From positions 1 to 22,673 of the forward strand of contig CAKQXI010000027.1 in NCBI GenBank assembly GCA_934281565.1: a stretch of 22,673 nt of DNA. The letters are read 5' to 3'. The translations under genes were made by a program, and so were the position numbers. Each line of letters starts with the position of its first letter. Position 1 is the first letter of the stretch. The stretch comes from an uncultured Prevotella sp. (lineage in GTDB: Bacteria; Bacteroidota; Bacteroidia; Bacteroidales; Bacteroidaceae). This document shows positions 13,950 to 22,352 of this stretch, piece after piece. The notes beneath the pieces are model-generated. The model did no database searches. It saw only the letters and a program-made list of their open reading frames with translations, and was not told the origin of the DNA.

Positions 13950-15706
13950 GACAACACCATCGCTATGGAATGGACAGGCAACATACCTTTCATTCCGTTT
14001 CTTTCCATCAGTGAGTTGAACAAGGGAGTACTCTCGTCATGACAGCCCACCAATACATTCTTATACTTGCCACTTCTCAACAACAACTTGGCATCACGTA
14101 TCGCCCATTCCAACGACTTGCTCTCTTGGGTATAAGTTACATTGTAACCATGACAATGGGTCTTGATGGCAATGTTGCTACCAATGGTATTATGAGTGCT
14201 CTGCATGAAGTAAGTGGGTTTCAGTGTCCCTTCCCCCTCGGCAATCATCTGCTCCAACAATCGCTCGCTGTTTTCTATACAGCCATAGGCAGTGGCGGTG
14301 ATGATGGCATCTGGCACCTCTATGCCTGCCTTTTCCAATGCTCGCAAGGAAGACAGGAGCGAGCTTTTCATGAGCTTGCCCATTCTTCGAGCTTCCAATG
14401 GCTTCACATATTGTCGTATCTCTCCGAGTTCTTCCTCAGAAGTAATCTCTACCTTGGCTACCACTCGGATAGCCTCATCGGGAACTGGAGTGGCTTCATC
14501 CGCCGTTCCATCTGCCATCGGGTGAGAAGAAATCACGAGCGAAGTATCATTTCCACCAAAGCCAAAGGAATTGCAAAGGATATTCTCCAAGGTAACATCC
14601 TCTATGCCCAACGTGGGCGTGATACCATCTGGCATCTGGTTCTCCCATCCTAAGTTGGATGGAACGAAATGGTGTTGCATCGCCAATAGGCAGATAACCG
14701 CCTCTATGCTCCCCGAAGCACTGGTCGTATGACCAGTAAACGACTTGGTGCTTGATACCCAAGGCATCTTGTCTTGGAAGATGCGCCTCAAGGCTGCGCT
14801 CTCACTCTGGTCATTGTTGGGCGTTCCCGTACCGTGGGCATTCACATACTGAATGTCATGGGCAGAAAGATGTGCCATTTCCATGGCAGCCCTCATCGCC
14901 TTGTAAGCCCCCTCTCCGTTCTCGGAAGAAGCTGTTTGGTGGAAAGCATCACAAGCATTGCCATACCCCGTAAGGTAAGCATGGGGAACACGACCACGTT
15001 CTCTTGCCATCTGCTCTGGTTCAAGCACCACAAAGGCTGCTCCCTCGCCAAGGTTCAGACCTGCACGAGTAGCATCGAAAGGACGGCATGGCTGGTGGTC
15101 GAGTATCATCAATGAGTTGAACCCATTCAGATGGAAGCATGACAAGGCTTCCGTACCACCTGCTATAACGATGTCTGCCTCACCTGCCTTGATAAGTCTG
15201 GCACCTAACATGATGGCGTTGGCTGCCGAGGAACACGCCGTAGACAAGGTTGTCACATCATCGAAGATACCGAAATAGTCAGACATCAGCTTGGTGTTGT
15301 TGCCACAGTCATGGGTTTTCAAGAACTCTATGTTCTTTTGTTCCTCTATACGGTCAAAGTATTGTTCCGTAATATCCATTCCTCCTACCGTGGTTCCAGA
15401 CACCAACACGATGCGCAAAGGCTTTTCCGCATCCCTACGGACGGAAGCATCCTCAAGGGCTTGCTTGATAGCCAGCATACCCATCAAGGCGGTACGGCTC
15501 GTCAACTGGGACGAAGGAATGTCAAGCATCTCCTTCATCTCATTGTTCGACAAGCCTACCTCACCCACAGGTAGCTCATGGTGTACAGACTGGAGGTATC
15601 TCATTTCTCCGATACCCGTCCGCTTGGCAAGCAAGGACTGCAAAACCTCTTGCTTGTTCACACCTATTGCCGAGACGATACCTTCGCCTGTTATCGCTAT
15701 GTTCAT
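13937..15706 (-). CDS. Ketosynthase fused to a second, degenerate ketosynthase-like domain (KS-CLF type)
   Basis: The 589-residue protein has a complete FabF-type ketosynthase at 1-395 with Cys158 (TACSS), His291 (NAHGTGTPNND), His326 (FTGHTTSASG) and the GFGGND end. After a ~25-residue acidic linker, residues ~420-589 form a second thiolase-fold segment (SSLLSSLRALEKAGIEVPDA, IITATAYGCIENSERLLEQM, THNTIGSNIAI) of the 'ketoacyl-synt_2' kind, with no Cys/His/His set. In aryl-polyene systems a catalytic KS pairs with a short chain-length-factor-like partner of that domain family (ApeO-ApeC). Here both seem to be on one chain. Its start overlaps the ACP stop by 4 bp. It would elongate the polyene with malonyl units. 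Confidence 0.88.
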   Translation of the reverse strand: MNIAITGEGIVSAIGVNKQEVLQSLLAKRTGIGEMRYLQSVHHELPVGEVGLSNNEMKEMLDIPSSQLTSRTALMGMLAIKQALEDASVRRDAEKPLRIVLVSGTTVGGMDITEQYFDRIEEQKNIEFLKTHDCGNNTKLMSDYFGIFDDVTTLSTACSSAANAIMLGARLIKAGEADIVIAGGTEALSCFHLNGFNSLMILDHQPCRPFDATRAGLNLGEGAAFVVLEPEQMARERGRVPHAYLTGYGNACDAFHQTASSENGEGAYKAMRAAMEMAHLSAHDIQYVNAHGTGTPNNDQSESAALRRIFQDKMPWVSSTKSFTGHTTSASGSIEAVICLLAMQHHFVPSNLGWENQMPDGITPTLGIEDVTLENILCNSFGFGGNDTSLVISSHPMADGTADEATPVPDEAIRVVAKVEITSEEELGEIRQYVKPLEARRMGKLMKSSLLSSLRALEKAGIEVPDAIITATAYGCIENSERLLEQMIAEGEGTLKPTYFMQSTHNTIGSNIAIKTHCHGYNVTYTQESKSLEWAIRDAKLLLRSGKYKNVLVGCHDESTPLFNSLMERNGMKGMLPVHSIAMVLSCGE

Positions 15707-15960
15707 TTCTTTCTGTTCTTGCTTACGTAGTTGGCTATGGTCGCTACGCTCTTGAAGATTTCCTTGCCAGCGGCTGGATTAGCCAACTTGATGCCATATT
15801 TCTTTTCCAACAAGACTATCAATTCCAAGGCATCGATGGAATCCAAGCCTAAGCCTTCACCAAAGAGGGCATCGTTCTCATCAATGTCCTCCGGAGTCAT
15901 TTCCTCGAGATTCAATGCCTTGATTATTTCTTCTTTCAGTTCTTTTATCAATTCTTCCAT
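15703..15960 (-). CDS. Acyl carrier protein
   Basis: This 85-residue acidic protein has the phosphopantetheine site GLDSIDAL with Ser41, flanked by the usual four-helix ACP pattern (LIKELKEEIIKALNLEEMTP, LELIVLLEKKYGIKL). It carries the growing chain between the ketosynthases, dehydratases and thioesterase. It sits between the two fused ketosynthases: 6 bp after the upstream one and 4-bp overlapping the downstream one. The LDSIDAL form is typical of cluster ACPs rather than the housekeeping AcpP (ADSLDTV). Confidence 0.93.
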   Translation of the reverse strand: MEELIKELKEEIIKALNLEEMTPEDIDENDALFGEGLGLDSIDALELIVLLEKKYGIKLANPAAGKEIFKSVATIANYVSKNRKK

Positions 15961-15966
15961 TGTCTT

Positions 15967-17670
15967 TTATATCTTATTATATATCATTAGTTCAGCCTCA
16001 TAATGTCGCTCATCCTCGTAGTCTATCCAACCGCCTAACACGCTTGTCGTCTTACCGTCCATGAACGCCGTCTCCAAGATGCTTGTCATCTGTGCCTCGT
16101 TTCGTTCTGGCAAGATATAGAACGATGTTTCGCCATGATAGGCATTGCGGATAGCGATTTCTCCTGTTACGATATTGGGCAATGTATAGACAAACACCGA
16201 TGGACTGGGGAAATAATTCGCCGCATCTTCTATTGACTTCAAATACTTCTCGTCTGAATGGATGGACGAAGAATGGTTGAACAAGATTACTGCCCTGTCA
16301 CTGCATTCCGCAAACCGTTCCTTTCCCTCTGATTGCAACAATAGTTCCGATGCCACAAAGCCTAACCGGCTAAGGGCATCCATCTTGTAGTACTTAGGAT
16401 AACCTCCTATGTGTTGTTTGTACAGATTGGTCAATAGATCTGGGACATCCATATCAACATGAAGTTGCTTGCCGTCTACCAAGACTTCCCTTGGCGATAC
16501 TTTCACACGATGCGTCTGCACGATATTACGAGCCTTGTCCACGGACGGTTGATGGTCGCCCTTGTCCTTTGTCGCCAACAGAGTAGCATTGCAACCACCA
16601 AAGCCCGACAGCATCTTGATGAAACAGGACTTGGTTGTGGAACGGTTGAGTGACGAGATATTTACCTTGCCAGAGACACCCAGTTCCTCAAAACCTTTGG
16701 TTCCAATGACCGTATGGTCATCGGCAGCTTTCATGCTGACTATCGTCTCCAAGATACCTGCCGCTCCCAAGGTATGACCGAAATATCCCTTCAAGGCATC
16801 GGTAGGCACATCAGACAAACCTGCTCTCTCAATGGCGACAGACTCCATCTGGTCATTGAACAATGTGGCTGTTCCATGGGCATTGACGAATGCCACTTGT
16901 GTCTTGTCTGCTCCCTGCAATGTCATTTCCAAGGCTTGGTACAATCCCTCGCCTGTCTTTGATGGAGCACTGATATGAAAGGCATCATTCCTTACATAAC
17001 CATTGCCTATCCACCAACTTCCTGTCTTTGACTGTTTTCCACCCAGTACAAGGGTAGCGGCAGCTTCGCCTAAGTTCAACCCGAAACGCTCCATGTCGAA
17101 TGGTCGGCAAGGTTCAGTTGACAAGGCTTTCAATGACTGGAAACCTGAGATAATGAAACGGCCTGGGCTATCCGCCCCACAAACTACGGCATACTCATAC
17201 TTGCCTTGCTCTAATAAGCGAGAAGCCAATATCAATGCTGATAATCCAGAGATACACGCATTGCATACCACGATAGGCTCAGTCGTGAAACCAAGCCTTG
17301 TGGCTATCTTCTTGGCGGTAGTCCCTAAATATGGTTTGCTTTCCGCCGTATGGGACAGTTGCTCTATCGAGCCTTTGGTGGAACTAAGTATAAAGACCAC
17401 ATTGCCTTGGCTGACATCTATGTTTGCAGACACTATGGCTTTTCTTGCCGAAGCCATTGCCAACCTTTCAAACCGTGCAAGGCTTTCATCTTGTGTCAAT
17501 GCAGCGACTTGCTCGTCTGAAAGCAAGGAAGCCATAAAGGCATCTGGTATGCCCCGATTGCCGGGAGCATATCTGCAAAGCCCCGACCTACCCGACTTCA
17601 CCGCCAAGTAGTTTGCCTCTGATGTATCACCCAACGGTGAGATAATGTTGTCCGCTATAACGTATGCCAT
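15967..17670 (-). CDS. Second ketosynthase with an extra degenerate KS-like C-terminal domain
   Basis: The 567-residue product has a ketosynthase at ~1-365 with Cys139 (NACISG), His265 (NAHGTATLFND), His299 (GHTLGAAG) and FGG. It is shorter at the N-terminus than FabF and has NAC-I-S where TAC-A/S-S is usual. From ~390 on, a further ~175 residues (RLGFVASELLLQSEGKERFA, AVILFNHSSSIHSDEKYLKS, PSVFVYTLPNIVTGEIAIRN) again look like part of a thiolase fold without catalytic residues. This repeats the KS-plus-partner design of 13937-15706, with a different sequence. It starts 4 bp after the thioesterase gene. The two fused KSs may work on different chain lengths, or one may be the initiator. Confidence 0.85.
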   Translation of the reverse strand: MAYVIADNIISPLGDTSEANYLAVKSGRSGLCRYAPGNRGIPDAFMASLLSDEQVAALTQDESLARFERLAMASARKAIVSANIDVSQGNVVFILSSTKGSIEQLSHTAESKPYLGTTAKKIATRLGFTTEPIVVCNACISGLSALILASRLLEQGKYEYAVVCGADSPGRFIISGFQSLKALSTEPCRPFDMERFGLNLGEAAATLVLGGKQSKTGSWWIGNGYVRNDAFHISAPSKTGEGLYQALEMTLQGADKTQVAFVNAHGTATLFNDQMESVAIERAGLSDVPTDALKGYFGHTLGAAGILETIVSMKAADDHTVIGTKGFEELGVSGKVNISSLNRSTTKSCFIKMLSGFGGCNATLLATKDKGDHQPSVDKARNIVQTHRVKVSPREVLVDGKQLHVDMDVPDLLTNLYKQHIGGYPKYYKMDALSRLGFVASELLLQSEGKERFAECSDRAVILFNHSSSIHSDEKYLKSIEDAANYFPSPSVFVYTLPNIVTGEIAIRNAYHGETSFYILPERNEAQMTSILETAFMDGKTTSVLGGWIDYEDERHYEAELMIYNKI

Positions 17671-17674
17671 TATA

Positions 17675-18130
17675 TCACTCCTTATCCAAGCTCTTTACTT
17701 CCCAATCCTCACTAATCTGTCCCCAACGTTTCTTCCATTCTAAATAAAACTCTGGGTTGGTCCAAACCAACTGATAGTCCTTGTCCATGAACACCTGCAC
17801 AGAATGTCCAGTAGCTATCAGGCTCTCGTCCTCCGTATCATGGATTTCATAGTCAAAGACTATCTTGGCTGCTACCGTAGGGCGATAGATGATGTCGATA
17901 CGAGGTCGCATACCATATCTGATTGGTTTCTTGTAATGAAAGGTAAGCTCCACCAATGGTGCGAAATAACCATGCTTGAAGAACCCCATATAGTCAAGTC
18001 CATACTTCTCGCCGAATGACTCGCGTGCATCCTCGAAATAGAGAGGATAAGACCCATGCCATACCACGTTCATGGAATCAACCTCGCTAAAGCGTACCGT
18101 AAATATCTTAGAATCTCTCAATTCTTTCAT
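17675..18130 (-). CDS. 4HBT-type hotdog thioesterase (ApeK-like)
   Basis: From ATG 18130 the product has 151 residues and reads VRFSEVDSMNVVWHGSYPLY, FEDARESFGEKYG, the 4-hydroxybenzoyl-CoA thioesterase pattern with the conserved acidic/Asn region before the long helix. The tail is basic. It would release or proofread aryl-polyenoyl thioesters. The ATG overlaps the dehydratase stop by 4 bp (ATGA), which is why this start is chosen over the upstream extension to 18196, an Arg/Lys-rich run that is antisense-like coding overlap. Stop is 4 bp before the next ATG. Confidence 0.87.
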   Translation of the reverse strand: MKELRDSKIFTVRFSEVDSMNVVWHGSYPLYFEDARESFGEKYGLDYMGFFKHGYFAPLVELTFHYKKPIRYGMRPRIDIIYRPTVAAKIVFDYEIHDTEDESLIATGHSVQVFMDKDYQLVWTNPEFYLEWKKRWGQISEDWEVKSLDKE

Positions 18131-18597
18131 TTGTCTTCTTCTCTTTCTTTTACCGCTATTTTCATTTCTGTTGTCACCAACGTCTCTCCCCCACACTCTA
18201 TGGTAGCAGAAGCCAGGCTCATGCCAAAGACTTCTTCTTTTACCTCGACACGAGTCGTGACAATATCGCCTACCGTTGGGAGTGAGGACACCTCGAAATT
18301 ACGCACCGCACCGATAAAGCCCAACTGTATTCCTTTCTTCAAGACATACTTGTTGACATACCCAATGCGAGCAGCACAGGTCTGGGCTATGTTCTCCATC
18401 AATCCCGAAGCACTAAGATGCCCATCCTCTACAAAAATGTTCTCCCCGTCAATCCTTGTCTCCGTGACGGTCAAGGAATTGTCTATATGAACGAGCTTGC
18501 CTATCATGACAAATGGCTCTTGCTGGGGAAGAAGTTCATGTATATCTATCTGTCGAAGACTTTCTTCGGTAAGGAATTCTGCATCTAAATTCATCAT
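18127..18597 (-). CDS. Hotdog-fold 3-hydroxyacyl-ACP dehydratase (ApeP-like)
   Basis: The 156-residue product from ATG 18597 reads LLPQQEPFVMIGKLVHID, a FabZ-type opening, and later DGHLSASGLMENIAQTCAARIG, with His and the Glu-x-x-x-Gln of the active-site helix. It lacks the HFPxxPxxPG loop, a difference also seen in the ApeP-like subgroup. It overlaps the acyltransferase stop by 4 bp; a TTG six bases earlier also exists but ATG is preferred. It probably forms the second dehydratase of the pathway, or a heterodimer with the protein at 12182-12565. Confidence 0.85.
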   Translation of the reverse strand: MMNLDAEFLTEESLRQIDIHELLPQQEPFVMIGKLVHIDNSLTVTETRIDGENIFVEDGHLSASGLMENIAQTCAARIGYVNKYVLKKGIQLGFIGAVRNFEVSSLPTVGDIVTTRVEVKEEVFGMSLASATIECGGETLVTTEMKIAVKEREEDK

Positions 18598-19475
18598 GAC
18601 CAAAAATCATAAAAATTATACCACTGTTCGGGATATTGGCGTATCCGTCGCTCCAGTTCTGAAGCATAACTCTCCGCCAGTTGCCGTATCTGTACTTTCC
18701 GAGGGGCACTATGGTCATACTCCAGTGGAGTTACATAGACTGTATATCCTTTGGTTGAGGTCTTCATCACATTGACCGCCAAGACCTCCAAGCTGCGCAT
18801 CGTCGCTACGGCAAACGGTCCCATTGGCAACTTTGCCTTTTCTCCCAAGAACAAGACTTCCACATATTTTGCGGAACCCATGATACGGTCGGCTGGCATA
18901 CTGACTATCTCTTTGTTGGCAAGGGCTTCGTTCACCATGAACAGGTGGCTCATATCGGGCATCACGGGTATCATGCGGATATTATGGTGACTGAATATCT
19001 CCTTGCGACCATCCATCACCGTAGCTTTCTCTCCGCCAAACACCAAGGCATTGAAACGCTTCTTGGGGGCTACCAACGTATATCCCGCCATCTCATAGCA
19101 ACCGATATGCGAGCTAAGCAACATAAAGCCATCTTGCCCATCGGTCAGTCGGTAGAATTCCTCCTGCCCCTCTACCGATACTTGGAAACTATTTCCTGCA
19201 AAGATGGCGAAGCGATCTATCACTGCTTGGCTAAACAGACAATGGTTCAGATAGGTGCTCCATGCGGCACGCAGCCTACCATACCCGAGCCGATTGCGGA
19301 AATAATGGTAAATGATATTTCTACTGTCATTCAGAAGCAGGCATACTGGAACTACAAAAATGGCTGAGAACACATATAGCAATCGGACATCCATATAGCG
19401 CAAGGCACCTACAAGCTGACGGTGCATCCATGCGTTGCCAAAGGTTGTTCCTGCCCACTTCTTCTCCTGCTCCAT
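18594..19475 (-). CDS. LpxL/HtrB-like lysophospholipid acyltransferase
   Basis: The 293-residue protein has an N-terminal hydrophobic segment (YVFSAIFVVPVCLLL) near residue 40 and the LABLAT signature SSHIGCYEMAGY, with the catalytic H-x4-E, followed by MPADRIMGSAKYVEVLFLGE. This is the lipid-A acyltransferase family. In aryl-polyene clusters the equivalent (ApeD-like) is thought to join the polyene chain or a fatty acid to the lipid anchor. It abuts the ACP stop with no gap (TAA followed by ATG). Confidence 0.88.
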   Translation of the reverse strand: MEQEKKWAGTTFGNAWMHRQLVGALRYMDVRLLYVFSAIFVVPVCLLLNDSRNIIYHYFRNRLGYGRLRAAWSTYLNHCLFSQAVIDRFAIFAGNSFQVSVEGQEEFYRLTDGQDGFMLLSSHIGCYEMAGYTLVAPKKRFNALVFGGEKATVMDGRKEIFSHHNIRMIPVMPDMSHLFMVNEALANKEIVSMPADRIMGSAKYVEVLFLGEKAKLPMGPFAVATMRSLEVLAVNVMKTSTKGYTVYVTPLEYDHSAPRKVQIRQLAESYASELERRIRQYPEQWYNFYDFWS

Positions 19476-19718
19476 TTATTTTACTTTGCTTTCTATGTAG
19501 TCACAGAACTGTGAAAGGGTTACCACACCCTGCATCTCCTCTGGCTTAATCTTAAAGCCAAAGTTCTTCTCTACGATTACCACTATATCCACGAAGTCAA
19601 GGCTGTCGATGCCAAGGTCTTCTTTCAACTTTGCCTCTGGCGCAATCTTCTCTTCTTCAATCTCAAGATCTTCAATGAGGAAATTCCTTACTTTCTCTTC
19701 AATTTCTTTTCTTTCCAT
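19476..19718 (-). CDS. Acyl carrier protein
   Basis: An 80-residue acidic protein with DLGIDSLDFVDIV, Ser39 as the phosphopantetheine site, and four ACP helices. It differs from the ACP at 15703-15960 and is flanked by the methyltransferase (19 bp before) and the acyltransferase (no gap). Two ACPs fit aryl-polyene systems, in which separate carriers serve priming and elongation; which is which is not shown. Confidence 0.93.
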   Translation of the reverse strand: MERKEIEEKVRNFLIEDLEIEEEKIAPEAKLKEDLGIDSLDFVDIVVIVEKNFGFKIKPEEMQGVVTLSQFCDYIESKVK

Positions 19719-19737
19719 ATTTTTTATCTATAATTTA

Positions 19738-20832
19738 TCATTTGATTTTCACTTCCAAGATGGTGTGTCCTTGTCCTATGCCATCATGTATGGCAACGAC
19801 TCTCAAACCTGCTCGCTCTATCTGCCTTGTCATATCGTCGGAATGATACATCTTGCTGTTGCCGTTTGCCATGACGGTGAAATAGACACTGGTCATCGTC
19901 AAGCATAATGAAGCCGTCTCGTATTTCTGCCTATCCCAGAATGTCTCCATGATATACAAGACGGTATTTTCATCCATCACCTTGGCTGCACGGGATAGTA
20001 TGCTATAAATTTCTTCCTCCGAGAAGCAATCCAAGAACTGGCTCATCCAAATGACATCCCATTTTCCTGCTGGCAACTGGTTATTTTCATCAAGGATGTT
20101 AGTAGGATAGCTACCTATCCGTTCTGCCCCCTTTTCTCCCTTGATGTTCTTTTGCATCATTTCTATCTGCCCCGGCAAATCCACAATGGTCACATTCACA
20201 TCCTCGTCATGCCCAACACAACGCAAGGCAAAACGACCAGTGTTGCCACCAACATCCATCAGATGCTTAGGCTTCTTGGCAAAGACAATCCTCAAAGCCT
20301 CATCAAAAGAACGGTCGCTGTAAAAATGATCGAACCCGAACCAACTTTCCTGCACTTGTGGGGCTAACTTTGACAGTCCCTCATAGATAGTGGACCAATC
20401 GCCAAGGGTCTTCAATCCCGCAGGCTTTCCCTCTTTCAGAGCCTCATCAAGATAGAACATTCCACGATAGTTGACATCATGGTTGAAGTCGATATTGGCT
20501 TTTGTCGCAGCATCGGTCAAGAGAAACCATCCTGTCTTGGAAATTGTATATCGTTCCGTCTCCGTATCAATCAAGACCGTACCAGCACTCAGCGAAGCCT
20601 CCAACAATATCTTCAAGGCATATTCCGATAGCTTTGTTTTCTGCTTCAACTCAGCAACGGTCAAACCCTCCGCACTATCACGCAATTCTTCCAAGATGCC
20701 CCATTTCACCATGAGTCGGGAGACTTGGAAGATGACAGGGCCCCAAGCAATATACTCGGCAAGGCGCTGAGCCTCTTTCGCCGAAAGTTGCTCTTGGCTA
20801 TATCTATCGCTTTCTGATTTAAATAAATTCAT
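19738..20832 (-). CDS. SAM-dependent O-methyltransferase, plant-COMT/hydroxyneurosporene type
   Basis: The 364-residue protein has the winged-helix dimerization domain at ~25-110 (GPVIFQVSRLMVKWGILEEL), then the SAM-binding DVGGNTGRFAL at 193-203, VDLPGQIEMM, and the catalytic-region WMSQFLDCFSEEE. This is the class I O-methyltransferase family 2. Methylation of the hydroxyl on the aryl head group is the likely reaction, as in methylated aryl polyenes. It starts 8 bp after the first ketosynthase and ends 19 bp before the ACP. Confidence 0.88.
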   Translation of the reverse strand: MNLFKSESDRYSQEQLSAKEAQRLAEYIAWGPVIFQVSRLMVKWGILEELRDSAEGLTVAELKQKTKLSEYALKILLEASLSAGTVLIDTETERYTISKTGWFLLTDAATKANIDFNHDVNYRGMFYLDEALKEGKPAGLKTLGDWSTIYEGLSKLAPQVQESWFGFDHFYSDRSFDEALRIVFAKKPKHLMDVGGNTGRFALRCVGHDEDVNVTIVDLPGQIEMMQKNIKGEKGAERIGSYPTNILDENNQLPAGKWDVIWMSQFLDCFSEEEIYSILSRAAKVMDENTVLYIMETFWDRQKYETASLCLTMTSVYFTVMANGNSKMYHSDDMTRQIERAGLRVVAIHDGIGQGHTILEVKIK

Positions 20833-20840
20833 TTCTCAAA

Positions 20841-22070
20841 TTAGTCTTTGAATTTTCTGATGACCAAAGCGGAGTTGGTTCCTCCGAAGCCAAAGCTGTT
20901 GCTCAGCACGGTGTTGATTTCCGTATCAACGGTCTTGGCTGCGATGTTCAATTTTTCGGAATATTCGTCTGGGTTCTCGAAATTAATGTTTGGAGCCACA
21001 AAGTTGTTCTGCATCATCAAGGTACTATAAACTATCTCCGAGGCACCTGCCATCCAACACTCATGCCCAGTCATTCCCTTGGTGGAAGAAATCAAAGCAT
21101 GCTTTCCCTCGAACATACGGTCAAGGGCGATTGCCTCATACATATCTCCCTGAAGGGTACTTGTGGCATGGGCGTTGATGTAGTCTACATCGTCTGTCCT
21201 CATCCCTGCCATATCCAAAGCACGAGTCATGGCTATTACACTGCCATCGTCTGATGGTTGGCTGATGCCACCGCCGTTGCTGGAAAAGCCATAGCCCACC
21301 ACTTCTGCCAAGATATTGGCACCACGAGCCTTGGCATGCTCATAATCCTCTAACACCAAGGCTGCAGAACCTCCACTGGGGATTAAACCGTCACGGTCTT
21401 TGTCGAATGGTCGGCTTGCCTTTGTCGGCTCGTCCATACGGATAGAGAACGCTCCCAAGGCATCAAAGGAAGCCATCGAATAATAGTTGGTTTCTTGTGC
21501 TCCACCACAAAGTACCATGTCTTGCAAGCCCTGCTTGATCATCATGAAGCCCAAGCCTATGGAATGGCTTCCGCTGGCACAAGCGGAACTGACTGTAAAG
21601 TTGATACCACGGAGATGGAAGATGGTGCTGAGGTTCATGTTCACCGTTGAGTTCATCGACTGGAAGACGATGCCATATCCTAACATCGCAGAGTCATGCT
21701 TCTCGTCCATAATCTTTGAAGCCTCTATGACAGGCTTTGCAGAAGAATCGTTTCCGAAGATACATCCTACTTCATTGTTCAGCAGATATTCGTCAGAGAT
21801 ACCAGCTTGGTCAAACGCCTGCACACTTGCCATGTAAGCATACCTTGCCTCCTCCGACATACCAGCTCTCGTATGGCGGTCTAACATCTTCTTGGTGATT
21901 ACAGGTTCTTCCACAATACCAGTCAGCGCAGAACGATAACCATATTCCAATCGCTCTGGCTGGATGCCGATGCCAGACTTGCCCTCGTATAATGCTTCTT
22001 TTACCGTACCCAAATCAGTACCAAGGCAAGACCAGATGCCCATGCCTGTGATAACAACTCTTTTCTCCAT
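20841..22070 (-). CDS. 3-oxoacyl-ACP synthase, FabB/FabF type (ApeR-like)
   Basis: The 409-residue product is a standard KS of usual length with Cys164 (SSACASGSHSIG), His301 (NAHATSTLQGD), His336 (GMTGHECWMAG) and FGFGGTN. It has no extra domain, unlike the two other KSs here. The H-E-C-W loop and SACASGSH match the FabB-like KS of aryl-polyene clusters, believed to take the first condensation on the aryl primer. It is the first gene of the operon, 62 bp downstream of a TACTTTTG -7 box. Confidence 0.92.
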   Translation of the reverse strand: MEKRVVITGMGIWSCLGTDLGTVKEALYEGKSGIGIQPERLEYGYRSALTGIVEEPVITKKMLDRHTRAGMSEEARYAYMASVQAFDQAGISDEYLLNNEVGCIFGNDSSAKPVIEASKIMDEKHDSAMLGYGIVFQSMNSTVNMNLSTIFHLRGINFTVSSACASGSHSIGLGFMMIKQGLQDMVLCGGAQETNYYSMASFDALGAFSIRMDEPTKASRPFDKDRDGLIPSGGSAALVLEDYEHAKARGANILAEVVGYGFSSNGGGISQPSDDGSVIAMTRALDMAGMRTDDVDYINAHATSTLQGDMYEAIALDRMFEGKHALISSTKGMTGHECWMAGASEIVYSTLMMQNNFVAPNINFENPDEYSEKLNIAAKTVDTEINTVLSNSFGFGGTNSALVIRKFKD

Positions 22071-22132
22071 GCCGTTAATATCTTGTATTTTTTAACTCAC
22101 ATCATGAATGATGTACCATAGCCTTTGGGATG

Positions 22133-22140
22133 CAAAAGTA
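22133..22140 (-). promoter_or_regulatory. -7 box for the polyketide operon
   Basis: The minus strand reads TACTTTTG, matching TAnnTTTG, 62 bp upstream of ATG 22070. The expected TTTG 19-21 bp upstream is not present (A/T-run instead), so a regulator may assist, perhaps through the repeat array beyond 22350. A short CATCAT/ATGATG inverted repeat (22100-22113) lies in the leader. Confidence 0.45.
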
Positions 22141-22244
22141 AGAAAAAAAAAGTAGAAAGCATTATCTTTTAAAGAAAAACTTTCCTTTTCATGTTGTTTT
22201 CGAGTTGGAAATAGAAACATAGGCAAATCGTTTTGTTTGATGCT

Positions 22245-22274
22245 GTTATTTTTGTTTGACGCTGCAAAAATAAC
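22245..22274. repeat. Perfect 10-bp inverted repeat with overlapping 19-bp-period direct repeat
   Basis: GTTATTTTTG (22245-22254) and CAAAAATAAC (22265-22274) pair exactly around a 10-nt loop. In addition TTTGTTTGATGCTG and TTTGTTTGACGCTG lie 19 bp apart (22232-22245 and 22251-22264), so both symmetry types coincide. It looks more like protein-binding DNA than a terminator because no gene ends here. Confidence 0.6.
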
Positions 22275-22352
22275 ACATTTGGCAAATAGCGTGACCGTAT
22301 TGAGTCGTTATGGTCGTAAACGTGGCTTATAATTAACACTAATTAGCTGTCA

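Noticed and set aside
14039..14653. 204-codon plus-strand frame inside the ketosynthase
   Set aside because: Antisense to a confident ketosynthase gene; long antisense frames are expected in this composition.
17003..17611. 202-codon plus-strand frame inside the second ketosynthase
   Set aside because: Antisense shadow of the KS domain with no independent signals.
18131..18196. 22-codon N-terminal extension of the thioesterase
   Set aside because: It lies wholly inside the dehydratase gene, is unnaturally Arg/Lys/Asn-rich, and ATG 18130 gives the normal family start with a 4-bp ATGA overlap.
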